Made by a program: the position numbers and the translations under genes. Shown here piece after piece: positions 33,447-34,186 of a DNA stretch of 34,186 bases (position 1 is the stretch's first letter; every line of letters starts with the position of its first letter). The stretch comes from Rodentolepis nana (taxonomy: Eukaryota; Platyhelminthes; Cestoda; Cyclophyllidea; Hymenolepididae). The notes below the pieces were generated by a model. The model worked only from the letters and a program-made list of their open reading frames with translations, had not been told where the DNA came from and did no database searches. The DNA lies in assembly GCA_900617975.1 (NCBI GenBank), contig UZAE01000143.1, positions 1 to 34,186 of the forward strand. Direction: 5' to 3'.

Positions 33447-34107
33447 CACGGTATCGCTTTGTGCGTCATCGTATGCCTGCATGCCCGGATTGGGAGGTGC
33501 GGCCGTACAACTCTGTGTTCAGCGATCGCACAAACAGTGGCCAATCAGTAGCTTCCGTTTGTTTAATCTAATCCCCCATCCTGACCATGAGTAGCTCCCT
33601 GTGTGAACACACTTTATCCGCGATGTACGTACTGAGTGAACGCGCTCCGTGCTGCACGTCTGTTTCCTTCATAGCTGGGCTATGGCTTACCTGGTTCTGG
33701 GAGTCTAGCTAGATGTTGGAGAATCTGCCATAAAGATTTCTGAGTCGGTCAGGCTTTACTAAAGTAGCAATATTTCTGAGTCAGTCAGGCTTTACTAGCG
33801 TAGCAATCCGTGGAGCTATAGCTTAGCTGTTCTGGGAGTCTAGCTAGGTGTTGGAGAATCTGCCATAGAGATTTCGGTCAGGCTTTACTAGCGTAGCAAT
33901 CCGCTACAATGCAATCCGGTCAGGCTTTACTAAGGTAGCAATCCGTTACAATTCTCAACCGGTCTGGCTTTACTAAGGTAGCAATCCGCTACAAGTCTTT
34001 AACCAAGGCTTTACGAAGGTAGCAATCCGCTACATGTTCGAGACTTAGGGAGCAATCCGCTACAAGTCTACAAAACAATATACATAACTTAAGTAGCAAT
34101 TCGCTAC
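33447..34107. repeat. G+C-richer block with tandem GTAGC-AATCC-GCTAC hairpin units
   Basis: About eight units of 34-44 nt of the form GGTCAGGCTTTACTAAGG, then GTAGCAATCCGCTACAA, start near 33748, 33782, 33877, 33918, 33960, 34004, 34049 and 34091. GTAGC and GCTAC are perfect 5-bp complements around an AATCC loop; the first two units lack the 3' arm and unit 4 has GTTAC. A larger unit (TTCTGGGAGTCTAGCTAG... TTGGAGAATCTGCCATA) occurs twice, near 33697 and 33828. The first 240 nt (33447-33690) are unique here and notably G+C-rich. No ORF, no clear pol III A/B box and no hammerhead core are seen. Confidence 0.8.
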
Positions 34108-34186
34108 ACATTAATCTGGCATTGTTTCATGATATGTCTAAACTACTGCTCTTTATGCTTGCTGAAATAGCTTAAAATATATCGTA

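Noticed and set aside
33447..33690. A gene in the G+C-rich block
   Set aside because: All six frames are interrupted, and no pol III promoter boxes or ribozyme core could be placed.

Overview
The window looks like nuclear DNA of a flatworm (phylum Platyhelminthes), most likely a parasitic cestode or trematode. The case rests on four things seen here. The DNA is roughly two-thirds A+T with long non-coding stretches. It carries spliceosomal GT-AG introns. The one clearly recognisable gene has tiny 33-43 nt introns at its 5' end and introns of about 1-1.8 kb further 3', a size gradient known from parasitic flatworms. There are dispersed, decayed repeats. The species cannot be named from this sequence alone, and there is no sign of prokaryotic gene organisation.

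Layout. (1) 936-8753, minus strand: a complete ten-exon gene for the actin-interacting WD40-repeat protein AIP1/WDR1. I rebuilt every splice junction; all phases agree and give a 617-residue protein. (2) About 8.8-21.1 kb: a long gene-poor interval. It holds dispersed repeats, a possible frameshifted small gene on the plus strand (15613-16029), a possible 61-codon secreted-peptide ORF on the plus strand (19307-19492), and a decayed coding relic on the minus strand (about 19.7-20.6 kb) broken by stops and frame changes. (3) 21384-30565, minus strand: the last five exons of a large gene of unknown family. One exon of 3158 nt encodes a Ser/Thr-rich, probably disordered region with three DSG(hydrophobic)xS phosphodegron-type motifs. 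Four smaller exons encode a helical C-terminal part and a Ser-rich tail. An AATAAA signal lies about 280 nt past the stop. The 5' part of the gene lies beyond the right edge. (4) 32.5-34.19 kb: repeats only, namely a dispersed repeat with a 19-C tract, a 182-bp tandem repeat, and inside it a GC-richer block of about 660 bp carrying an array of about eight short units, most with the core hairpin GTAGC-AATCC-GCTAC.

The two real genes are both on the minus strand and 12.6 kb apart; nothing suggests that they work together. WDR1/AIP1 is a general actin-turnover factor that works with cofilin. The second protein looks like a phospho-regulated scaffold or signalling protein whose stability may be set by an SCF beta-TrCP type ligase. 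That is inferred from motifs, not from homology. The most unusual items are the triple degron motif with a three-fold internal repeat in the large protein, and the tandem hairpin array at the right edge with a lone relic copy inside a WDR1 intron.
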